Assembly (NCBI GenBank): GCA_964523405.1
Contig: CAZGAQ010000038.1
Location: 1-51,616 of the forward strand
DNA from: CAZGAQ01 sp964523405
GTDB lineage: Bacteria; Planctomycetota; Phycisphaerae; UBA1845; Fen-1342
Length of the DNA stretch: 51,616 bases
Direction: 5' to 3'
Both the position numbers and the translations under genes were made by a program. This document shows positions 16,119-23,531 of the stretch, in pieces; positions within the stretch are counted from its first letter, which is position 1, and every line of letters begins with the position of its first letter. Below the pieces are notes generated by a model that was not told where the DNA came from, did no database searches, and saw only the letters and a program-made list of their open reading frames with translations.

Positions 16119-16286
16119 TTACAGCCCGGCAGGAGGAATGAGCCCGCCGAGCTGGGTGATCGCGCGATAGGCCACGTAAATCGTCGCCGTCAGCAGGAAC
16201 AGGAACGCGATGCACAACAGCACGGTGTAAACGTCGTTATCCGCGGCCGGGCGGGAGAGGCGCGGCCCTGGGTTCGCACTGGTCAT
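16119..16286 (-). CDS. Small single-pass membrane protein (55 aa), unknown function
   Basis: A 55-residue protein with one strongly hydrophobic segment (VLLCIAFLFLLTATIYVAYR, residues about 22-41), a proline-containing N terminus and a short C-terminal LGGLIPPAGL. The frame continues upstream to 16340, but the ATG at 16286 is chosen because it has GGAAGG about 7 nt before it and begins 19 nt after the upstream gene. It lies between a coiled-coil membrane protein and mreB, so a role in the elongation machinery is a reasonable inference. I do not recognise the family. Confidence 0.7.
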   Translation of the reverse strand: MTSANPGPRLSRPAADNDVYTVLLCIAFLFLLTATIYVAYRAITQLGGLIPPAGL

Positions 16287-16305
16287 GAACGCACCTTCCG
16301 CCAGA

Positions 16306-17163
16306 CTACTCGAAGGACACCCGGTCGCCGCGCTGCACACTCTGCCCCGGCGCCACCATCGTCAGCTTGCCGCCCGCTTCCTTGGGCCGCACGTTTTCCA
16401 CTTCCAGATCGCCGACGTACGTCTCGCCGCGGTAAACCATGAAGGCCATCCCCGCCACGACGCCCGACGTTTCGCCGATGTTGATGCTCACGTACCGCCC
16501 ATCGACCTCGACCACCTCACCCTTGATCGGCCCCGCCACCGGCGGACGCACCGGCGTCACCCCCTTGGCCGGCTCGGCTTCGATCTTCGCCGGAGCGGCG
16601 GCGGCCCGCACGACTTCCTTGCCCCGCTGCTGTTCGGCGTAGAGCTTTTCCTGCAAGTTGCGGTTCTCGTCCGTCAGAATCGTCGTCTGCGATGTGAGCT
16701 CCAGCACGCGCGCCGCCAGCCGCTGGTTGCGCGTCTGCAGGTCGATGTTCTCCGTCAGCAGCACCTGGTTCTGCTTCTGCGAGCTGGTCGCCTCGGCCGT
16801 CAGTACATCCAGCATCTCTTCCAGTTTCTTGCGGCCCGCCTCGGCGGCGACGCGCTCGTTGCTCTGGCGGGCGAGCTCGATCCGCAGGTTCGCCAGCTCG
16901 TCGCTGGTCGATCGCAACTCCTCATCCTTCTTGGCCATGGTCTGCGCCTGCTGCTGGATCGTGTCGTCCTTCATCGCCAGGCTCGTGGCCATGACCGCCT
17001 CGACGTTCAGCCGCCGAACGGTCTCGGACTGGGCCAGCAGTTGGTAGGCGTCGTTCTGCTCCTTCTGATTGGTCATCCGGGCGGCGACCGAGACCGTGAG
17101 GCAACTCAGGACAATCGCCAGCACCGCCGTCAGAACGACGAACACCTTCGTCATCGTGCTCAC
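16306..17163 (-). CDS. Membrane-anchored coiled-coil protein with C-terminal beta domain
   Basis: First gene of the operon leading into mreB. From the GTG at 17163 (GGAAGGAG exactly 7 nt upstream) the protein is 285 residues: a membrane anchor at 5-27, a long coiled coil from about 35 to 185 rich in Gln/Glu/Leu/Arg, a Pro/Ala linker, and a compact C-terminal domain from about 214 with a repeated glycine/valine pattern (VSINIGETSGVVAGMAF, GDRVSFE). The layout resembles MreC or FlgT-like SH3 folds but it is not a second MreC by sequence. Probably periplasmic. Function unknown; context suggests envelope or cell-shape work. Confidence 0.75.
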   Translation of the reverse strand: MSTMTKVFVVLTAVLAIVLSCLTVSVAARMTNQKEQNDAYQLLAQSETVRRLNVEAVMATSLAMKDDTIQQQAQTMAKKDEELRSTSDELANLRIELARQSNERVAAEAGRKKLEEMLDVLTAEATSSQKQNQVLLTENIDLQTRNQRLAARVLELTSQTTILTDENRNLQEKLYAEQQRGKEVVRAAAAPAKIEAEPAKGVTPVRPPVAGPIKGEVVEVDGRYVSINIGETSGVVAGMAFMVYRGETYVGDLEVENVRPKEAGGKLTMVAPGQSVQRGDRVSFE

Positions 17164-17268
17164 AAGCAAACTCCTTCCGACGCTCACCGAGCAGACACGT
17201 ACCAACCCTTGCCCGGCCCGCCGTCAGCCCGCTCGCAACTGACCCGCCGCACCGGACATACCGGGCGG

Positions 17269-17296
17269 ATTGTACGGCAGCCGACACACATTGCAA
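17269..17296 (-). promoter_or_regulatory. Predicted promoter of the coiled-coil/mreBC operon
   Basis: Minus-strand TTGCAA (17291-17296) and TACAAT (17269-17274) with a 16-nt spacer, giving a leader of about 100 nt before the GTG at 17163. It is the best promoter match in the 267-bp divergent gap to phoH. Confidence 0.55.
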
Positions 17297-17417
17297 CGGG
17301 CATTCTGCCCGCGCCCGCCCCGTTCTGCAATGCCCCGCGCCCCCCAGTTTCCGCGGCGCCGCGCGGCCAACACCGCGGACTCGCGGGGCCCCGTTGCCAA
17401 CGCGCCGTCACCCCGCA

Positions 17418-17423
17418 TACCCT
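17418..17423 (+). promoter_or_regulatory. Possible -10 hexamer of phoH close to its start codon
   Basis: TACCCT ends 7 nt before the phoH ATG, and no Shine-Dalgarno sequence is present. If used, the transcript would be leaderless or nearly so. Only three of six positions match the -10 consensus. Confidence 0.3.
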
Positions 17424-17430
17424 ATCCACT

Positions 17431-18435
17431 ATGGAACTCTCCGTAACCCTGCGCGAGCCCCACCGCCGCGGCGAGTTGTTCGGACCCGGCGATCGCTTCC
17501 TGCGCCAGATCCGCGACGCCCTCCAGGTCCGGATCCACGCCCGCAACACGACCGTGCAGATCCTGGGCGAGGCCCCGCAGGTGGCCCGGGCCGCCGCCGT
17601 GCTCGAGCACCTCCAGGAAATGCTCCGCCACCGCGAGTTCCTCGATGAGCACGCGGTCGACGTGGCTCTGGCCGAGGCCGAGGAGCGCGAGGGTGGCGAC
17701 GACTCCCAGGCGATCAGCGTCTTCTCCCACGATGCCCGCATCGCCCCCAAGACCGACGGCCAGCGACACTACCTCGAGGCCATGCTCCGCAATGACCTGG
17801 TCTTCTGCCTCGGCCCGGCCGGAACTGGCAAGACGTACCTCGCCGTGGCGATGGCCGTCCACCTGCTCAAGATCGGACGCACGAAGCGCATCGTCCTGGT
17901 CCGCCCCGCCGTCGAAGCCGGCGAACGCCTCGGCTTCCTCCCCGGCGACCTGCAGCAGAAGGTGAACCCGTACTTGCGGCCGATCTTCGACGCGATGCAC
18001 GACATGATGACGTTTGACCAGCTCAAGCGCTTCATGGTCAACGACATCATCGAAGTCATCCCGCTGGCCTACATGCGCGGGCGAACCTTGAACAACGCCC
18101 TGATCATCCTCGACGAGGCGCAGAACTCCACCCCGTCTCAGATGCTGATGTTCCTGACCCGTCTGGGGAATCACAGCAAGATGATCGTGACCGGTGACGA
18201 CAGTCAGGTCGACCTGGAACCGAATCAGCGCTCGGGATTGACGGACGCCGTTGGCCGGTTGCGCCATTGTCCGGGTATCGAGATTCTGCGGCTGACCGAG
18301 GTGGACATCGTGCGGCACCGGCTCGTCCAGCAGGTGGTCGCCCGCTACGCCGCCAACCCGCCGCGCGATGCCGATCCCCGCGCTACGTCCGATAGAAAGG
18401 GCCCCCCACAAGCGGAGGGCGGCCTGCCCGGGTGA
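17431..18435 (+). CDS. phoH: PhoH-like ATPase
   Basis: Cytoplasmic P-loop ATPase of the PhoH family, thought to act in RNA metabolism. The 334-residue protein from ATG 17431 has an N-terminal KH-like segment (25-70), Walker A GPAGTGKT at 128-135, the PhoH signature LVRPAVEAGERLGFLPGDL at 156-174, Walker B LIILDEAQN at 224-232 and the GDDSQ sensor at 255-259. The frame runs open far upstream, but homologous sequence begins here. In many bacteria phoH is followed by a pgpH-type gene and ybeY; here pgpH follows and ybeY is absent. Confidence 0.95.
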   Translation: MELSVTLREPHRRGELFGPGDRFLRQIRDALQVRIHARNTTVQILGEAPQVARAAAVLEHLQEMLRHREFLDEHAVDVALAEAEEREGGDDSQAISVFSHDARIAPKTDGQRHYLEAMLRNDLVFCLGPAGTGKTYLAVAMAVHLLKIGRTKRIVLVRPAVEAGERLGFLPGDLQQKVNPYLRPIFDAMHDMMTFDQLKRFMVNDIIEVIPLAYMRGRTLNNALIILDEAQNSTPSQMLMFLTRLGNHSKMIVTGDDSQVDLEPNQRSGLTDAVGRLRHCPGIEILRLTEVDIVRHRLVQQVVARYAANPPRDADPRATSDRKGPPQAEGGLPG

Positions 18436-18486
18436 CCAAGCGGCCGACACTGAAGGCCGACCCCGAAAGCGTCGACGCGCACAGTT

Positions 18487-20790
18487 ATGCAACTTTTCGG
18501 CAAGCAGACAGCCCGGCAGAAGGAAATCCGGCGTTCGAAAGCCGAACGCCGCCCGGGCTGGCTATTGCGCACCGCCGATCGCGTGCGCATCCGCCCGCTG
18601 GTATTGCTGCTCGCCTCGGCCGTGCTGGCCTCGGTGATCATCAACTTCGGGGGCGACGTGCCGGGATACCGCGAAGGCCAAGTGCTCTTGCGCTCGATCA
18701 CCTCGCGGGTGGCCTTCCGCGTGGCCGACGAAGCGCGCACGCAAATCGAGAAGATGCGGGCCCGCGACAATGCGGACGACTACTACGCGCTCGATACCTC
18801 CCTGTTGACCGATATCCGCGGCCGCCTGGCCAGTGCCCTGCGCGTCGCCCGCGAGCAGGGCGGCGACTTGCAGCACCTCAAGGAGAGTGCGGCCGCCATC
18901 CAGATCGTGCTGGATGACGCCGGCCTGGAGGAATTGGCCCGGCTGGCCGCCCAGCCCGACTCGCCCGTGTACGAACACGCGGTCGACCGCGCCGTCAGCG
19001 TGCTGCGCAACGCCCCCCTGGTGGCGGCGGACGAGAAGGCCCCCCGCCGCACCGGCGTCAGCGCCATGCTGGTCGACCCGAACCAGGCCACGGAGCGCCC
19101 GATCTCGATTAACCGGCTCCTCTTCTCCAGCGCCGCCGACGACGTCGCACGCGTCGCGGAGGAGGCCGCCGCCGAGTTTCCGGCACCGCTGCGTCCGAGC
19201 ATGCGGGCCTCGCTGCTGGAAATGCTGCGCGGCACGACGGAAAACACCTTCAAGGCGATCTACCGGCGTGACAGCAAGGCCTCCCAGGAAGCCGCGCAGC
19301 GCGCCGAGGACAAGGTGCAGACGCAGTACGTCGACTATGGGGTAGGCAGCGAGCTGGCCGATGCCGGCATCCTGACCCGCGCGGAGGTGCTGCTGCTCAA
19401 CGAGGAGCACAAGCGTTTCGAGGAGCTGCGCGACAGCGGCGGCAATCTCGCCCTCGTCGCGACCCATCGCGCTGCGCTAGCCGGCCGGGCCCTGGTCACT
19501 TTCCTGATCGTCTTCGGCCTCGGCGGGTTCGTGCTCGCCCAGCAGCAGGAAACGCGCGCCCCCCAAACTCAGCCGCGCGTCGCCATGGCGGTGGTCCTGC
19601 TCGCGCTGATGCTGCTCGCCCGCACCATCTACCTGAACACGACCGTGGTGTACACGGCCGTCGGCGTCCAGGTGTTCGCGACCGCGTTGCTGGCCATCAC
19701 GGCGCGGCGCGTGGCCGCGCAGTACGCCAGCGGCATCCTCGCCCTGCTCATCACGTTGGCCACACGCCAGGGCGCCAGCTTCCTCGTCATCCTGGCCGCG
19801 GTCTCGGTGGTCCTGTTTCTCGGCCTGCGCAACGTGCGCAATCGCGGGCGCATCATCGCCATCGGCAGCCTGGCCGCGCTCACCGCCCTGCTGGTCACCG
19901 TGCTCGTCGGCCTGGTGGAGCAGCAGACCCTCACGTTCCTCTTCTGGAGCCGGGCGCTGTGGGCCGCGCTGACCACGCTGGGGGCCGCCTTCCTCTTCGA
20001 AGGCATCCTGCCCGCCATCGAACGCCTCTTCAATGTCACCACCGACATGACCCTGCTGGAGTGGTGCGACCCGAACAAGCCGCTCCTGCGGATGCTCGCC
20101 GCCGAATCCCCTGGCACTTACAACCACAGCCTGATGGTCGGAGCCCTGGCGGACGCAGCCGCCGACGCGATCGGCGCGAATGGCTTGCTGGCCCGCGCCG
20201 GCGCGTACTATCACGACATCGGGAAAGTGAACAAGCCGGAGTACTTCGTCGAGAACCAGGGTATGGGCGTCGGCAACCGCCACGACCGCCTATCTCCCGC
20301 CATGAGCCATCTGATCATCATCGGCCACGTCAAGGACGGCGTGGAGATGGCCAAGGCCTACGGCCTGCCGGCCCGCCTGCACCCCTTCATCCCCGAGCAC
20401 CACGGCACCACGGTCATCGAGTACTTCTACCACGCCGCCAGCCAGGCCCGCAAACCCGGGGACCCGGCCGTGTCCGACACGCAGTTCCGCTATCCGGGGC
20501 CCAAGCCGCAGTCGCGCGAGACCGCCATCGTCATGCTCTGCGACGGAGTCGAAGGTGCGGTTCGTGCCATGCCCGAGCCGACCCCGAACCGCATCGAGGA
20601 CACCGTCGCCAAGATCATCCAGAAGCGCCTCACCGACGGCCAGTTCGACGAGTGCGACCTCACCTTCAAGGAGCTCGCCGCCATCCGCCAAAGCCTCGTC
20701 AAGAGCCTCATCAGCATCTACCACGGCCGCATCGCTTACCCCAGCAGCGACGAGGAAGAGGAAGAGCCCCGGGCGCAGAGCGCCTCCTGA
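18487..20790 (+). CDS. PgpH-type 7TM-HD cyclic-di-AMP phosphodiesterase
   Basis: Membrane enzyme of the 7TMR-HD family; characterised members such as Listeria PgpH hydrolyse c-di-AMP. The 767-residue protein has a first membrane segment at about 36-54, an extracytoplasmic domain to about 330, a bundle of hydrophobic segments (about 335-520), then a cytoplasmic HD domain. HD residues visible are His547 (TYNHS), His576-Asp577 (YYHDIGK), IIGHVKDG and PEHHGTTVIEYF. The tail is acidic (SSDEEEEEP). It starts 51 nt after phoH with no clear ribosome binding site. Substrate is inferred from the family. Confidence 0.88.
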   Translation: MQLFGKQTARQKEIRRSKAERRPGWLLRTADRVRIRPLVLLLASAVLASVIINFGGDVPGYREGQVLLRSITSRVAFRVADEARTQIEKMRARDNADDYYALDTSLLTDIRGRLASALRVAREQGGDLQHLKESAAAIQIVLDDAGLEELARLAAQPDSPVYEHAVDRAVSVLRNAPLVAADEKAPRRTGVSAMLVDPNQATERPISINRLLFSSAADDVARVAEEAAAEFPAPLRPSMRASLLEMLRGTTENTFKAIYRRDSKASQEAAQRAEDKVQTQYVDYGVGSELADAGILTRAEVLLLNEEHKRFEELRDSGGNLALVATHRAALAGRALVTFLIVFGLGGFVLAQQQETRAPQTQPRVAMAVVLLALMLLARTIYLNTTVVYTAVGVQVFATALLAITARRVAAQYASGILALLITLATRQGASFLVILAAVSVVLFLGLRNVRNRGRIIAIGSLAALTALLVTVLVGLVEQQTLTFLFWSRALWAALTTLGAAFLFEGILPAIERLFNVTTDMTLLEWCDPNKPLLRMLAAESPGTYNHSLMVGALADAAADAIGANGLLARAGAYYHDIGKVNKPEYFVENQGMGVGNRHDRLSPAMSHLIIIGHVKDGVEMAKAYGLPARLHPFIPEHHGTTVIEYFYHAASQARKPGDPAVSDTQFRYPGPKPQSRETAIVMLCDGVEGAVRAMPEPTPNRIEDTVAKIIQKRLTDGQFDECDLTFKELAAIRQSLVKSLISIYHGRIAYPSSDEEEEEPRAQSAS

Positions 20791-20831
20791 GCGCGCGTCC
20801 GCCGGCAAGTGCCGCCGCGCACCGCCGCCGC

Positions 20832-20837
20832 TATCAT
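20832..20837 (+). promoter_or_regulatory. -10 hexamer 6 nt before the EamA transporter ATG
   Basis: TATCAT is followed by 6 nt and then the ATG at 20844, with no ribosome binding site. Transcription starting the usual 7 nt downstream would begin on the A of the start codon, giving a leaderless mRNA. Confidence 0.45.
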
Positions 20838-20843
20838 GCCCGC

Positions 20844-21818
20844 ATGCTGGGAATCCCGGAAACCTATTCCGGTCACGCTGCCGGCTTGGCGACCTCCGTC
20901 CTGTGGACGGCAACCTCGCTGCTGTTCACGTCCGCCGGCCGGCGTATCGGCGTCACGCCCGTCAACGCCCTGCGCATCGGCGCCGCCATCGTGCTGCTGG
21001 CGCTCACGCACGCGGTGTTGAGCCCGGCCCATCACGTGTTCCCCAACGCCCTCCCCCGGCAGGTGTGGCTGCTCGCCTGCTCCGGTCTCATTGGCTTGTG
21101 CATCGGCGATCAGGCGCTCTTTACTGCCTTTCTCGACATCGGCCCGCGTCTCGCGCTGCTCAGCATGACCACCGCCCCGATCATGGCGGCCATCTTCGGC
21201 TGGCTCGTGCTGGACGAGAGCCTGCCCGCCGTCGCCATCCTCGGCATCGCCGTTACTCTGGCCGGCGTCGCCTGGGTCATCCTGCAGCGCCCGGCCGCAC
21301 GCACGGCGACCGACCACCGCCGCTACGCGCGCGGCGTCGCCCTCGCCCTATTGGCCGCGGCGTGTCAGGCCGGCGGACTGCTGCTGAGCAAGCAGGGTAT
21401 GGGCGAAGGTTGGCTGCCCCGGGAACACTGGCTGGATCCGCAGGCGGCTGCACTCGTACGCATGACTTTCGCCGGCGTCGGCATGGTCCCGTTCGTCGCC
21501 CTACACGCCTGGCGGGAGCGGCGCGCCGCGCAGTGCGGCGTGGTGGCCGCACGCTACGGCTCGCGCCAAGCCGGCTTGCTGTTGGCCCTGGCCGGTGCGG
21601 TGTTCGGCCCCTACCTCGGCATGTGGTTCTCCCTGATCACCACCAAGCTCGCGCCCCTCGCCATCGCGCAGACGCTCTTCGCGTTACCGCCCGTACTCAT
21701 CCTCCCGTTCACCTGGCGCCTCTATCACGAGCGCATCGGCTGGCGCGCTGTGCTGGGTGCCCTGGTCGCCCTCGCCGGCGTCGCTCTCCTCTTTGTCCTC
21801 AAACAGCCTCCGGCCTGA
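20844..21818 (+). CDS. EamA/DMT-family membrane transporter
   Basis: A 324-residue integral membrane protein of the drug/metabolite transporter type, with two tandem EamA halves (about 10-145 and 165-320) giving roughly ten hydrophobic helices. Features include LSMTTAPIMAAIFGWLVLDE at the end of the first half, the place where EamA proteins carry their conserved Glu, and the matching LAPLAIAQTLFALPPVLILP in the second. Start is the ATG at 20844, 53 nt after the HD gene. Substrate cannot be told from sequence. Confidence 0.88.
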   Translation: MLGIPETYSGHAAGLATSVLWTATSLLFTSAGRRIGVTPVNALRIGAAIVLLALTHAVLSPAHHVFPNALPRQVWLLACSGLIGLCIGDQALFTAFLDIGPRLALLSMTTAPIMAAIFGWLVLDESLPAVAILGIAVTLAGVAWVILQRPAARTATDHRRYARGVALALLAAACQAGGLLLSKQGMGEGWLPREHWLDPQAAALVRMTFAGVGMVPFVALHAWRERRAAQCGVVAARYGSRQAGLLLALAGAVFGPYLGMWFSLITTKLAPLAIAQTLFALPPVLILPFTWRLYHERIGWRAVLGALVALAGVALLFVLKQPPA

Positions 21819-21859
21819 GCTGCGGCGCGGCCCTGCCCCATGCCGCTCACCGGCGCCTC

Positions 21860-21887
21860 TTGAGCGCCTCCCTCCTTTCGTTACCCT
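21860..21887 (+). promoter_or_regulatory. Possible promoter of the dipeptidase gene
   Basis: TTGAGC (21860-21865) and TACCCT (21882-21887), 16 nt apart, lie about 110 nt before the pepD start in a 178-bp gap. A perfect CCGGAG/CTCCGG stem with a 5-nt loop lies in the would-be leader near the start codon. Confidence 0.35.
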
Positions 21888-21996
21888 ATGCATTCCCGGC
21901 CGCACGGGTGTGCTTGGCACTCGCGTGGCCGCTGCCCGGAAGCGTGCGCCCCGCGCCGGAGCCGCACTCCGGGGAGCTAGCCCAAGCCAGGACAAT

Positions 21997-23505
21997 ATGC
22001 TCATGAGCAACAGCGCCATCGCGCAACTCGATCCCAAACCGGTTTGGGAGGCCTTCGCCGGCCTCGCCGCCGTCCCGCGTCCCTCCAAGAAAGAGGAGCA
22101 AGTCCGCGCCCACCTGCGGAATTGGGCCAACCAGCACCGTCTGACCTTTCGCGAGGACGCCGTCGGCAACATCCTCATCCTCGTGCCGGCCACGCCGGGC
22201 CACGAGCACGCCCCCACCGTGGTCCTGCAAGGCCACGTCGATATGGTCTGCGAAAAGAACACCGGAACCGAACACGACTTCGACCGCGATCCCATCCAGC
22301 TCGTGCTCGACCGTGACGGACCAAGCGGACCAGCCGTCGTCCGCGCTGCCGGCACCACGCTCGGCGCCGACAACGGCATCGGCGTCGCCCTGGCTCTGGC
22401 GGCCGCAACCGCGCCGGATGTCGTCCACGGTCCGCTCGAAGTCCTCTGCACGGTCGACGAAGAGGCCGGCATGACCGGTGCCCGCGCCCTGACGCCGGAA
22501 TTCGTCCAGGGTCGCCGCCTGCTGAATCTGGATTCGGAGGAGGACGACGCGCTGTTCATCGGCTGCGCCGGCGGACGCGACACGACGGTGCAGTTCGAGT
22601 TCAAGACCGCCGCCCGTCCCAAGACGGCCGAGATCGCGCGGCTGACGATCGCCGGCCTGCGCGGCGGACACTCCGGCTGCGATATCCACCTCAACCGCCT
22701 CAGCGCCATCAAGCTGCTCGTCCAGACGCTGACCGGGAATGACCACGTCGAGGGCGGCCTCCCGGTGCAGCTCGCCGACCTCCGCGGCGGCAGCAAACGC
22801 AACGTCATTCCCCGCGAGGCTGCGGCCGTCGTCTGCGGCCCCAAAGGCACCCTGCTCAAATTGCGGCACGCAGCCGAACAGCTGCAGGTCATCGCCCACC
22901 GCGCCGGGGAGGAAGCCTGCGCGATCCACGTCGAAGCCGGCATTTCGAGCGACGCGCCGGCGGTGCTCAGCCGCAAGGACTCGCAGCGCCTGCTGACGAC
23001 GCTGACCGCCTTGCCGCACGGCGTCCTCGCGACCGTCCCGGAAATCCCCGGCCTCGTGCAGACATCCAACAGCACATCCACGGTCAAGGTCGAGCGCGGC
23101 CCCGGCACGCTGACGGTGACCATCGGTTGCTTGTCGCGCAGTTCCTCGAGCGTGCAGCTCCACACCGCGCTGCAGCAGATCGACGCCATCGGCGCGCTGG
23201 CCGGCGCCACAACCTTCCACAACGAGGGCTACCCGGGCTGGCAACCCAATGTGGACTCGCCGCTGCTCGCTCTGGGCCGGCGCTTGTACGAGCAGGTGTT
23301 CGGCACTGCGCCGAAAATCACGGCCATTCACGCCGGGCTCGAGTGCGGCGTGATCGACTCCCGCATCGGCGCCGGAACCATGGACATGCTTTCGTTCGGC
23401 CCGCACATCACCGGCGCGCACAGCCCCGATGAGCGCGTCTACGTCGAAAGCGTGCAGAAGATGTGGACGTACCTGAGGGCCATGCTGGCCGAGCTGGCGA
23501 AGTAG
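21997..23505 (+). CDS. pepD: Aminoacyl-histidine dipeptidase (PepD family, M20C)
   Basis: Cytosolic zinc dipeptidase of the Xaa-His type. The 502-residue protein from ATG 21997 (an AGGA lies 5-8 nt upstream) has metal-ligand motifs LQGHVDMVC (His80, Asp82), LGADNGIGVA (Asp125), the catalytic TVDEEAGMTGA (Glu155, Glu156), LDSEEDDALFIGCAGGRD and the C-terminal HAGLECGVI with the last His ligand. The lid/dimerisation domain lies between. Length is normal (about 485-490). A second in-frame ATG is two codons on. It ends 26 nt from the convergent metallophosphatase. Confidence 0.95.
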   Translation: MLMSNSAIAQLDPKPVWEAFAGLAAVPRPSKKEEQVRAHLRNWANQHRLTFREDAVGNILILVPATPGHEHAPTVVLQGHVDMVCEKNTGTEHDFDRDPIQLVLDRDGPSGPAVVRAAGTTLGADNGIGVALALAAATAPDVVHGPLEVLCTVDEEAGMTGARALTPEFVQGRRLLNLDSEEDDALFIGCAGGRDTTVQFEFKTAARPKTAEIARLTIAGLRGGHSGCDIHLNRLSAIKLLVQTLTGNDHVEGGLPVQLADLRGGSKRNVIPREAAAVVCGPKGTLLKLRHAAEQLQVIAHRAGEEACAIHVEAGISSDAPAVLSRKDSQRLLTTLTALPHGVLATVPEIPGLVQTSNSTSTVKVERGPGTLTVTIGCLSRSSSSVQLHTALQQIDAIGALAGATTFHNEGYPGWQPNVDSPLLALGRRLYEQVFGTAPKITAIHAGLECGVIDSRIGAGTMDMLSFGPHITGAHSPDERVYVESVQKMWTYLRAMLAELAK

Positions 23506-23531
23506 CGCGACAACGGCTTAGCCCGACACGG

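Noticed and set aside
16285..17430. Upstream extension of the phoH frame by 382 codons
   Set aside because: It runs antisense through the coiled-coil gene; conserved PhoH sequence begins at the ATG at 17431.
22044..23505. Long antisense frames over pepD (about 500 codons on the minus strand)
   Set aside because: Composition is that of a reverse-strand shadow and pepD has complete catalytic motifs.
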